A stretch of DNA of 14,691 nucleotides, from positions 1 through 14,691 of the forward strand of contig JAJRVC010000516.1 of NCBI GenBank assembly GCA_024277475.1, written 5' to 3'. Every line of letters starts with the position of its first letter. The first letter of the stretch is position 1. The notes below the pieces were generated by a model. The model was not told the DNA's origin. It ran no database searches and saw only the letters and a program-made list of their open reading frames with translations. A program made the position numbers and the translations under genes. This DNA is from Deltaproteobacteria bacterium. Its GTDB lineage: Bacteria; Desulfobacterota; Desulfobacteria; Desulfobacterales; JAFDCJ01. Shown in pieces: positions 8,109 to 14,397 of the stretch.

Positions 8109-8206
8109 AATCAGCGACCCCCAGCATAGCTGGGCGCGTGAGGATGGCCCTTGGAAGGGGGCAGGCCACCTCTGCTGGGGGTCGCTGATTTTTAAATTTT
8201 TTTTAA
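8109..8206 (+). terminator. Large stem-loop with U-tract; terminator or 3' end of a small RNA
   Basis: AATCAGCGACCCCCAGCA (8109-8126) and its exact reverse complement (8173-8190) form a perfect 18-bp, partly GC-rich stem followed on the + strand by a T-rich run (8189-8204). The 46-nt interior is not a simple loop: GAGG-A-TGGCC (8140-8149) pairs with GGCCACCTC (8164-8172) with one bulged A. A competing hairpin, CCCAGC/GCTGGG (8120-8125 with 8129-8134), would break the outer stem. It could end the kinase transcript 206 nt past its stop codon. Such a large interior is unusual for an intrinsic terminator, so a structured small RNA or a conditional terminator is possible. Confidence 0.65.
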
Positions 8207-8243
8207 TCTCTGTTTTATCGGATCTGTTGGTTTTGATGCCCAC

Positions 8244-8272
8244 TTGACCGACTAACCATTGGCAAGTATCTT
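8244..8272 (+). promoter_or_regulatory. Possible sigma70 promoter for the NtrX-like regulator
   Basis: TTGACC (8244-8249, 5 of 6) and TATCTT (8267-8272, 4 of 6) are 17 bp apart. The candidate overlaps the sigma54-like site at 8260-8274, so at most one may be real. The position, downstream of the large terminator-like stem, fits a separate promoter for the regulator gene. Confidence 0.35.
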
Positions 8273-8274
8273 GT
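8260..8274 (+). promoter_or_regulatory. Possible sigma54 (-24/-12) promoter for the NtrX-like regulator
   Basis: TGGCAAGTATCTTGT agrees with the consensus TGGCACGNNNNTTGC at every fixed position except A for C at position 6 and T for C at the last, so the -12 GC element is GT. GG and TG are correctly spaced. Transcription would begin near 8286, giving a leader of about 200 nt that contains the second inverted repeat. The changed -12 base makes this uncertain. Confidence 0.4.
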
Positions 8275-8346
8275 TTTCCTCAGCCGTATTTGGTAGTGGT
8301 TGTTCTGCCAGCGTATACCAACAAATTGAAAAAATATGCAAAAAAA

Positions 8347-8475
8347 TTTTATATCAATTCATAAGCCGCCGACATCGTTCAGATTTGCACCCGTCAAACA
8401 TGCCCTCGCGGTAACGGTAGAACCTTTTAAATTCTCATCCCGACAGGTCGGGGTGGCTTATGAATTGAGTTAAAG
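8347..8475 (+). promoter_or_regulatory. Inverted repeat in the leader of the NtrX-like gene, reaching its ribosome binding site
   Basis: TCAATTCATAAGCC (8354-8367) and GGCTTATGAATTGA (8455-8468) are perfect 14-bp inverted arms. The pairing continues inward with GCC/GGT and outward, after a 2-by-2 mismatch, with TTTTA (8347-8351) against TAAAG (8471-8475). The outer part pairs with the start of the Shine-Dalgarno AAAGGA (8472-8477), 6 nt before ATG 8484. A smaller hairpin, CCCGAC/GTCGGG, sits at 8439-8452 and competes with the inward extension. If transcribed from about 8286, the RNA could fold so that the ribosome binding site is partly hidden. Confidence 0.55.
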
Positions 8476-8483
8476 GATAGCTC

Positions 8484-9854
8484 ATGTTTCCATCCCTTTT
8501 AATTGTTGATGATGAATCGTCCATACTACAGAGTTTGGGCGGTCTGCTTTCAGATGAGGGCTTTGAGGTAACCACGGCCGCAAATGGTTACGAGGCTTTA
8601 AAAACTATTGAGGTGGATCCCCCCGATCTTGTATTACTTGACATTTGGATGCCGGGAATCGACGGCATTGAAACACTGAAGGAAATCAAAAAAGAAAACC
8701 CGAATATTCAGGTAATTATTATTACCGGGCACGGAACCATTGAAACCGCCGTTAAAGCGACCAAACTGGGCGCATTTGATCTCATCGAAAAACCGCTTTC
8801 AATCGATAAGGTAATCGTGGCCATAAACAATGCACTGAATTTCAGGCGTCTCGAAGAAGAAAACAAATACCTTCGCAAGAAAACGCTGGAAAAAAATTCA
8901 ATCAATGGGAACAGCCCAAAGACCCTAGAACTGAAGAATAATATCGCAAAAGCCGCCGCTACAGACACCTGGATATTGATCATCGGCGAAAACGGCACGG
9001 GAAAAGAACTTGTCGCCCGAATGATCCACCACCTGAGTCCACGGGCCGATCAGCCGCTGATTGATGTCAGTTGTGCGGCAATCCCGGAAAACCTGATTGA
9101 AAGCGAGCTGTTCGGTCATGAAAAAGATGCCTTTCCAGGTGCGACCTCAAAAAAAATCGGCAAATTCGAACTGGCCAGCAATGGTTCCATTTTTCTCGAT
9201 GAAATCGGAGATATGAGCCTTAATACCCAGGCTAAAATTTCGAGAGTGCTCCAGGAACAAAAAATCCAGCGGGTGGGTGGTAGTCGTACGATTAGCGTGG
9301 ATGTAAGGGTCATTGCGGCCAGCAATAAAAATCTTGAGGAGGAAATCGAAAAGGGCGGGTTCAGAGAGGATCTTTTTTACCGGTTGAATGTTTTACCCAT
9401 CCATGTACCGCCTTTAAGACAACGGGCGGAGGATATTCCCATCCTGGTAGAAACATTTTTAGAAGATTTTGCGATCCAAAATCGCGGCAGAAGAAAAAAG
9501 ATAACCCCTGGTGCACTTGAGATCCTGAGCAAATATTCTTGGCCTGGAAACGTGCGGGAGCTGAAAAATCTGGTAGAACGCCTGGCCATTCTGGTGGATG
9601 GAGATGCAATTGACAGCCATGATATACCGGATGCCTATGACATGGGTGCCAATCTGGTCAACGATTTGACCGAATATCAATTCCTTGATTTTGATACACT
9701 GAAAGAAGCCAGATTGGCCTTTGAACAAACATTTATCGCTCGAAAACTGATGCAGCAAAGCAACAACGTCACCAAAACAGCTGAAGCCATCGGAGTTGGA
9801 CGCAGTTTTTTACACAAAAAAATCAAAAATTTCAAAGGCAACAAATTGCGCTGA
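8484..9854 (+). CDS. NtrX-like response regulator with AAA+ domain and altered GAFTGA loop
   Basis: A 456-aa NtrC-class regulator. The receiver domain (about 3-120) keeps the acidic pocket D9/D10, the phospho-acceptor D53 in LLDIWMPGIDG, T81 and K103. The AAA+ domain (about 140-370) has Walker A GENGTGKE (168-175), Walker B GSIFLDEIGD and the FREDLFYRLNVLP segment with its conserved arginines. The C-terminal Fis-type helix-turn-helix is at about 428-450 (NVTKTAEAIGVGRSFLHKKI). Residues 215-220 read DAFPGA, where sigma54-contacting activators have GAFTGA; the threonine is normally essential, so sigma54 activation may be lost or changed. AAAGGA lies 6 nt before ATG. The preceding NtrY-like kinase is the obvious partner. 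Confidence 0.93.
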   Translation: MFPSLLIVDDESSILQSLGGLLSDEGFEVTTAANGYEALKTIEVDPPDLVLLDIWMPGIDGIETLKEIKKENPNIQVIIITGHGTIETAVKATKLGAFDLIEKPLSIDKVIVAINNALNFRRLEEENKYLRKKTLEKNSINGNSPKTLELKNNIAKAAATDTWILIIGENGTGKELVARMIHHLSPRADQPLIDVSCAAIPENLIESELFGHEKDAFPGATSKKIGKFELASNGSIFLDEIGDMSLNTQAKISRVLQEQKIQRVGGSRTISVDVRVIAASNKNLEEEIEKGGFREDLFYRLNVLPIHVPPLRQRAEDIPILVETFLEDFAIQNRGRRKKITPGALEILSKYSWPGNVRELKNLVERLAILVDGDAIDSHDIPDAYDMGANLVNDLTEYQFLDFDTLKEARLAFEQTFIARKLMQQSNNVTKTAEAIGVGRSFLHKKIKNFKGNKLR

Positions 9855-9894
9855 AACTCAATTCGTCCGTAGACTGCCGTCCGTGGTCCGCTCC

Positions 9895-9912
9895 GGAATT
9901 GACTATTGAATA
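9895..9912 (+). repeat. 18-bp inverted repeat, left copy, before rsmD
   Basis: GGAATTGACTATTGAATA is the exact reverse complement of 10672-10689. The two copies bracket rsmD in opposite orientation. The internal period (TTGACTA TTGAATA TTGAAAA) resembles AT-rich heptad-type intergenic repeats. Confidence 0.6.
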
Positions 9913-9978
9913 TTGAAAACATGGAATAAATCTATATCTATAACCAATCAACGATATCTGTACCAAGTTCGGAATTAA

Positions 9979-10539
9979 ATGGCCTTACGAATTATTGCAG
10001 GAGAGTTGAAAGGCAGAAAGCTTCGGTCGGTTCGGGGCAATAAAACCCGACCCACGGCCAATCGAATTCGGGAGGCGATATTTAATATTCTTGCTTCCCA
10101 AATTCAGGAATCGATGGTGCTGGACCTGTTTGCCGGAACCGGTGCTTTTGGTATCGAGGCCTTGAGCCGTGGAGCCGAATCGGTCGTTTTTGTGGATGTT
10201 GATAATGATTCAATTTCCGTTTTGCAAGAAAATATTAAAAGCCTTTCTCTTGATAGCCTGTCAAAAATTTTCCGATGGGACCTCACCCGTAACTTAAACT
10301 GCCTGGCTTCATTGCGACCTGCCTTTAACCTGATATTTATGGATCCACCCTACAATAAAAATATGATAGAACCCACATTGTTCAATCTTCACAGAAGTCA
10401 ATCCATGGGGTATGGTGCCCGGATTGTTGTCGAGCATTCATACCTCGAGCCTGTCGTGAAGAATCAGTTACCGTTTGAAATTTCAGATCAGCGCAGATAC
10501 GGGAAAACCCTTGTTTCATTTTTAAATTATGTGGTATGA
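9979..10539 (+). CDS. rsmD: 16S rRNA (guanine(966)-N2)-methyltransferase RsmD
   Basis: A 186-aa cytoplasmic enzyme that uses S-adenosylmethionine to methylate N2 of G966 in 16S rRNA during 30S assembly. It has the family N-terminus RIIAGELKGRKL, the RPTANRIREAIFNIL segment (25-38), the SAM-binding motif LDLFAGTGAFGIEALSRGA (48-66) and the catalytic DPPY motif (122-125). The length is typical. Only a short GGA (9971-9973) lies before ATG. RsmD followed by CoaD is a very common bacterial pairing and recurs here, though separated by 261 bp of repeat-like sequence. Confidence 0.96.
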   Translation: MALRIIAGELKGRKLRSVRGNKTRPTANRIREAIFNILASQIQESMVLDLFAGTGAFGIEALSRGAESVVFVDVDNDSISVLQENIKSLSLDSLSKIFRWDLTRNLNCLASLRPAFNLIFMDPPYNKNMIEPTLFNLHRSQSMGYGARIVVEHSYLEPVVKNQLPFEISDQRRYGKTLVSFLNYVV

Positions 10540-10573
10540 GGGGCAGGTTGCGCGCTGGTATACGCTAACATTG

Positions 10574-10660
10574 CAAAATCGATCCCATGCTCTGAGTTCA
10601 CCGATAGATATATCCAGAAAATGGTGCGTTCACCAGGACAGCGGTTATATAATTTACTGC
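10574..10660 (+). repeat. Diverged intergenic element, copy B
   Basis: This copy is collinear with 5482-5600. CAAAATCGATCCCATGCT (10574-10591) and the 24-nt block at 10610-10633 match copy A at 16 of 18 and 20 of 24 bases, on the same strand and in the same order. It lacks about 35 bases present in copy A. It begins 34 nt after the rsmD stop codon and has no open frame shared with copy A. Confidence 0.55.
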
Positions 10661-10671
10661 ATTAGATTAAT

Positions 10672-10689
10672 TATTCAATAGTCAATTCC
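10672..10689 (-). repeat. 18-bp inverted repeat, right copy, after rsmD
   Basis: The minus strand reads GGAATTGACTATTGAATA, identical to 9895-9912 on the plus strand. It is followed directly by two hairpins before coaD. Confidence 0.6.
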
Positions 10690-10692
10690 CCA

Positions 10693-10738
10693 GTAAATCG
10701 GGATTTACGCTTCGCTCCAACCGGCTCACCCGGATTGG
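10693..10738 (+). other. Two tandem hairpins upstream of coaD
   Basis: GTAAAT/ATTTAC (10693-10698, 10703-10708) encloses the tetraloop CGGG. Then CCAACCGG (10717-10724) pairs with CCGGATTGG (10730-10738), with one bulged A, around the loop CTCAC. A short GGGGTTTAATA run follows, so the second could be a weak terminator for rsmD. They may equally be part of the repeat cluster in this gap. Confidence 0.45.
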
Positions 10739-10800
10739 GGTTTAATAGCCGCTCTTGTGCTGGGCGAATGGAACAACGTTTTTAAAAAGGAATCATGGAC

Positions 10801-11292
10801 ATGCAAAAAATTGCAATTTATCCGGGCTCTTTCGATCCTGTTACCAACGGACACCTGGACATTGTTGAGAGAGGGCTGAAGCTTTTCGACAAAATTATCG
10901 TTGTCATACTGACCAACCCCGGCAAAAAATTTCTTTTTCCCCTTGAGGAACGCCGAGAAATGTTGACGGAAAGTATGAAGGACTTTTCCAATGTCGAAAT
11001 TGACAACTTTGATGGTCTTACAGTGGATTATGCCAACCACCGAAAAGCCCAGGCCATTCTTCGCGGACTGCGCGCATTATCGGATTTTGAGTATGAGTTT
11101 CAGATGGCGCTCATGAATCGACGGCTCAATCGGGAAGTCCAAACAGTTTTTTTGATGACCGGTCTGCGATGGATATACACCAGTTCATCCATCATTAAAC
11201 AGGCCGCCCAGTTCGGCGGCAGTATCAAAGGTATGGTACCGCCTCTGGTGGAAAAAAAAATCAGAGAAAAGTACCGGAAAATTTCCGAATAA
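10801..11292 (+). CDS. coaD: Phosphopantetheine adenylyltransferase CoaD
   Basis: A 163-aa enzyme that transfers AMP from ATP to 4'-phosphopantetheine, giving dephospho-CoA, the penultimate step of CoA synthesis. It has the nucleotidyltransferase motif IYPGSFDPVTNGHLD, with H18 as the catalytic histidine, the RGLRALSDFEYE segment (89-100) and YTSSSIIKQAAQFGG (126-140), equivalent to the ISSSLVKEVA region in E. coli. ATG 10801 is preferred over the in-frame ATG 10795: the AAGGA site at 10787-10791 is 9 nt from the former and only 3 nt from the latter, and MQKIAIYPGSFDP aligns with the E. coli start without a gap. Confidence 0.97.
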   Translation: MQKIAIYPGSFDPVTNGHLDIVERGLKLFDKIIVVILTNPGKKFLFPLEERREMLTESMKDFSNVEIDNFDGLTVDYANHRKAQAILRGLRALSDFEYEFQMALMNRRLNREVQTVFLMTGLRWIYTSSSIIKQAAQFGGSIKGMVPPLVEKKIREKYRKISE

Positions 11293-11380
11293 ACCGCGAT
11301 CCGTTGATAAATTGCAGGCTGTGCGGTTAAATAATCGGCGGGGGGGGGTCGGTGCGGAATCCGCTGGGAAGAAGGAGACG

Positions 11381-12970
11381 CTAATCACCGAAAACCCATT
11401 GATATTCTTTAATCAACCCCATGATGCGGTCCAGCTGTTTTTTTGATCTTATCATGACAAATATCAGACCGGCGTATCCGGTCATCCCGCTTTGTATCAC
11501 CGTCATCGTGACGGAAATGACAATGTTAAGCACATGACAGGCAAAAACAAACAGTCGCGTCTGCCTGCGGACCTTTCCGGTAAGTGCCTTCACTACCTTG
11601 GATTCTGCTGAGGAATTGACGACCACCCTGAAGTCGAAATCTTTATCGTGGAACATCACAATATGTCTTAGATCAGAGCCGTCTACCACCGGATTCGTGA
11701 TGGAACGAACCATAGCACCAAAACTTTTAAAAACATTTGAAACCACGGAATAAGCACTTAAAGCGTAATCATAGATGAGCCGGGATAGGTTGCTGCCAAG
11801 GGTGATGACTTTTTTGACACCGGATCGCATCAGAGTTTTCAGCCATCCCCAGACACGACGAATGCCGTCCCATATGCGGTTACCCATTTCGTGGACATGG
11901 TCCCAGACCGTAGGGATCTTTTCCAGGTACTCCTTAAGAATACGTTCGATTTCGGCCTGCTTTTCTGATAGGGTCATGACAGCAGCGGCTTGAATTTCCG
12001 TCGCAATCATCTGAAAAAACAAGGGAAACGTGTCCATAAAATCAGCTGTGAGTGCCTTGATTTTATCATTTTCCGTTTCATGATCTTTCCAAAAATACAA
12101 CAACGCCTTATAAAAGCGCATGTTTTTTTTCAAGCGCAGGTATCTGGTCATGGAAGAAGAGATCATCCAGATGCTTGAATCTGATCTGTCGTCACCCAAG
12201 GAGCGCGGTTGCAAGTCATACCCGCTGGGTCTAACTTTATAACCTGCCAGCCACAGTTCGATTTTAGCGGCATTCAGTAAAAAGCCGTGTATCGATTGGC
12301 GCTCCTGCAAATTCGGAGGAACCCTTGCACTCGCCAACCGACCAACCAAACCGTCTTGGTCAAAAAGTCGCGCTACCCACTCCAGTGAAATCGAAGCCCG
12401 GGATGTCACCGGCCCTAAATTCAGTGTCTTCCAAACCCGGCCGAATGCCTCCATACCCTCAGTTGGATCGGCCGGCCGGCTGGCTGGCGTCTTTTCCATC
12501 AGGCCCAGCACAAACAGGCGCAACCCTATTGCCCGTTTCAGAGGCGCTTTGATTTGCCTGCCGCGAAACCAGCGCAGCAGATTACTCGGACTTTCAAAAC
12601 TGACCAGTTCCTGCAGCGCGCTCCAGGTCTGTTCACCGACCCAGCCGTCCACTTCCAGACCAGCTTCTTCCTGAAACCAGCGGACGGCTTGTTCAAGGTT
12701 TTTATCCACATAGCGTCGGCCTGAGTCTTTAGGCAGATATCCTAAGTTGGCAAGACGGTTTCGAATGGTTTTAATGCGAGAGACGTCTTTTGATTTTTTG
12801 GGTTTTTCAATCGGCAGAGGTACAAACAGCCCGTTTACCTCTGATTGTGTGAGGTCTGCACCAAGCGCACCTATCCGGCTGATGATCATGTCCACGGATT
12901 TCGGTGCGCTGACCGCCGGATCGGCTATTCGGCTGAAACGCTCCAGCCCCTGGCTGAAATCGAAACTCAC
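11381..12970 (-). CDS. Peptidoglycan-binding-domain protein with C-terminal membrane hairpin
   Basis: A 529-aa protein with GTG start, 5 nt after the stop of the upstream 119-aa gene and therefore probably translationally coupled to it. Residues about 65-123 match a PG_binding_1 fold (RIKTIRNRLANLGYL, AVRWFQEEAGLEVDGWVGEQTWSAL). Residues 125-350 are mostly helical with no domain I recognise. Residues 353-400 are basic and tryptophan-rich (W356, W367, W374, W376), with amphipathic helices. Residues 472-507 are strongly hydrophobic and flanked by basic residues (GKVRRQTR before, RSKK after), which fits a two-pass membrane hairpin with both ends in the cytoplasm. There is no signal peptide and no visible catalytic motif, so the fold may bind something other than peptidoglycan. 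Function unknown. Confidence 0.8.
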   Translation of the reverse strand: MSFDFSQGLERFSRIADPAVSAPKSVDMIISRIGALGADLTQSEVNGLFVPLPIEKPKKSKDVSRIKTIRNRLANLGYLPKDSGRRYVDKNLEQAVRWFQEEAGLEVDGWVGEQTWSALQELVSFESPSNLLRWFRGRQIKAPLKRAIGLRLFVLGLMEKTPASRPADPTEGMEAFGRVWKTLNLGPVTSRASISLEWVARLFDQDGLVGRLASARVPPNLQERQSIHGFLLNAAKIELWLAGYKVRPSGYDLQPRSLGDDRSDSSIWMISSSMTRYLRLKKNMRFYKALLYFWKDHETENDKIKALTADFMDTFPLFFQMIATEIQAAAVMTLSEKQAEIERILKEYLEKIPTVWDHVHEMGNRIWDGIRRVWGWLKTLMRSGVKKVITLGSNLSRLIYDYALSAYSVVSNVFKSFGAMVRSITNPVVDGSDLRHIVMFHDKDFDFRVVVNSSAESKVVKALTGKVRRQTRLFVFACHVLNIVISVTMTVIQSGMTGYAGLIFVMIRSKKQLDRIMGLIKEYQWVFGD

Positions 12971-12975
12971 TACGA

Positions 12976-13335
12976 CTATACCTTGCCGATGACCAGTCCG
13001 GTCATTTCGGAAAAAAGCTCCAATAGCCCCGCACGCACCTCCAAACCTGCCGCGACCGCAGCATCATGGGCATCGCGGACGTGATCCGGCATGGCCTGAG
13101 GCGGCACCAGTACCATGCCGTCCCCGTCGAAATTGATTTTTGTTACAGCCACCAGCTTCAGCGTTCCGGCAACCCTGACTTTTTCGAGTATGTCCTCGAA
13201 CTTTGTAGATCCGACTTGATCGGTCACCGCAACATCAAGGTTGCCGGTGTAGGTCTGAACCTCCAGAGAAGTCAGATCGCACATCGTCTCTTTCAGGGTT
13301 TTTAAAGCATCCTCTAATTTTTTCTGCTTGCCCAT
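12976..13335 (-). CDS. Small protein of unknown function, first gene of a two-gene unit
   Basis: A 119-aa protein I do not recognise. Its ATG has a good ribosome binding site (AAAGGAG at 13348-13342 on the minus strand, 6 nt spacing), which supports a real gene. An amphipathic helix (3-20) is followed by a beta-rich middle (22-80, with LEVQTYTGNLDVAV and LKLVAVTKINFDGDGMVLVP) and a C-terminal helix (84-113, with HDAAVAAGLEVRAGLLELFSEM). There is no signal peptide or membrane segment. It ends 5 nt before the GTG of the peptidoglycan-binding-fold gene, so the two are very likely co-transcribed and may act together. It begins 75 bp after the PopT-like gene on the same strand. Confidence 0.75.
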   Translation of the reverse strand: MGKQKKLEDALKTLKETMCDLTSLEVQTYTGNLDVAVTDQVGSTKFEDILEKVRVAGTLKLVAVTKINFDGDGMVLVPPQAMPDHVRDAHDAAVAAGLEVRAGLLELFSEMTGLVIGKV

Positions 13336-13410
13336 GACATGCTCCTTTCCGTTGCCTGAGTTTAATTGCTAAAGTTTGGACTGCTCTTCCCGATGATTGA
13401 TCGACACTCG

Positions 13411-14385
13411 CTAAAACCCGCTTTTTGACCACCTTTCAATGATCAATATGGCTAAGAATCCTAATACCATAAGAACTATCGCAAAGTAAAATTCACCACC
13501 GAAAGTATCCGGCATGATCGGTCGGCCCCAAATTATATGCGCCTTTCCCCGGATTACCTGGGTTTCAAGGACCTCCTTCCACGGCCAAATTTTCATTAAA
13601 GAACCGGTAATCAGACCAGCTAAAAACGCCAGGGTCAAATTATGAAACTTTCCAAGCAGGTAGTTCAATACTCTGGAAAATCCCGCCAATCCTACAGTGC
13701 ACCCGAGACAAAAAACCAGAATTACTATGATATTTTGCACCAGAAACGGATTTTTCAGGGTTGCGGTAATGAATTCATATTTCCCTAAAATCAGCAAAAT
13801 AAACGCACCGCTGATTCCCGGCAATATCATGGCGCAGATGGCCACAACACCACAAAGAAATATAAACCAGAGCGCTTCGGGAGTTTGGATCGGTATCAGG
13901 TTGACAATAACGGCGGCCGCCAATATCCCGGCAACAAAGCAAATACCGGCTTTGCCCCGCCAATGGGAGACCTGTTTACCGACCATCAGAATCGAAGCCA
14001 CGATGAGACCGAAGAAAAGACTCCATATCGGCACCGGATGGTAGTGAAGCATATAGTTCATTAGCTGTGCCAGGCTTAAAATCGCCACAACGACTCCGGA
14101 AAACAGGGTTAGTAAAAAACGGATATGGACGTCTGCAACGGCTCCTTTGATATCGAGGGTAAGTATCTTTCGAACCATTTTTATATCCAATGACTTCAGG
14201 GCCGCTATCAGATCCTCATATATCCCGGTAATCAAGGCAATGGTGCCCCCGGAAACCCCGGGAATGACATCCGCTGATCCCATGCAGATACCTTTTAAAG
14301 CGAGCGAAACTGCTTTTCTGCCTGAGACTGGACCCGGACTTTCAAAAAATGCGGTTTTCCATGTACCCATGAATTTTTCTTTCAT
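13411..14385 (-). CDS. popT: DUF368 family undecaprenyl-phosphate transporter (PopT-like)
   Basis: A 324-aa inner-membrane protein with about eight to ten hydrophobic segments. It carries the two family signatures, which are internal repeats of each other: GSADVIPGVSGGTIALITG (36-54) and MILPGISGAFILLILGKYE (185-203). DUF368 proteins were recently identified as polyprenyl-phosphate transporters (PopT) that return the lipid carrier to the cytoplasmic face for cell-wall and glycan synthesis; assignment here rests on family membership. It starts 12 nt after the pcm stop codon, so the two are probably in one operon. No strong ribosome binding site is seen before ATG 14385; an internal ATG at codon 6 is an alternative. 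Confidence 0.9.
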   Translation of the reverse strand: MKEKFMGTWKTAFFESPGPVSGRKAVSLALKGICMGSADVIPGVSGGTIALITGIYEDLIAALKSLDIKMVRKILTLDIKGAVADVHIRFLLTLFSGVVVAILSLAQLMNYMLHYHPVPIWSLFFGLIVASILMVGKQVSHWRGKAGICFVAGILAAAVIVNLIPIQTPEALWFIFLCGVVAICAMILPGISGAFILLILGKYEFITATLKNPFLVQNIIVILVFCLGCTVGLAGFSRVLNYLLGKFHNLTLAFLAGLITGSLMKIWPWKEVLETQVIRGKAHIIWGRPIMPDTFGGEFYFAIVLMVLGFLAILIIERWSKSGF

Positions 14386-14397
14386 ACGTATTCTAAT

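Larger units (their letters stand above)
7902..8483. other. 582-bp gap between kinase and regulator: regulatory structures, no clear gene
   Basis: The gap contains, in order, a possible 29-codon ORF (7988-8077), a long inverted repeat with a T-tract (8109-8206), overlapping sigma70-like and sigma54-like promoter candidates (8244-8274), and a second inverted repeat (8347-8475) that runs into the ribosome binding site of the regulator gene. No longer coding frame or known RNA family was recognised. Confidence 0.7.

Noticed and set aside
8109..8190. The 18-bp inverted repeat as terminal repeats of a miniature transposable element
   Set aside because: No target-site duplication flanks the arms and no second copy exists in the window; the U-tract and inner stem fit an RNA better.
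9899..9927. TTGACT-17-TGGAAT as an rsmD promoter
   Set aside because: The -10 lacks the A at position 2 and the TTGACT belongs to the 18-bp repeat also found inverted after rsmD, so the match is probably due to the repeat.
11340..11348. Run of nine G residues after coaD
   Set aside because: A simple homopolymer in non-coding DNA; its length may be a sequencing artefact and it affects no gene.
11354..11364. GCGGA/TCCGC palindrome between coaD and the convergent gene, as a bidirectional terminator
   Set aside because: The stem is only 5 bp with a one-base centre and has no T-tract on either strand.
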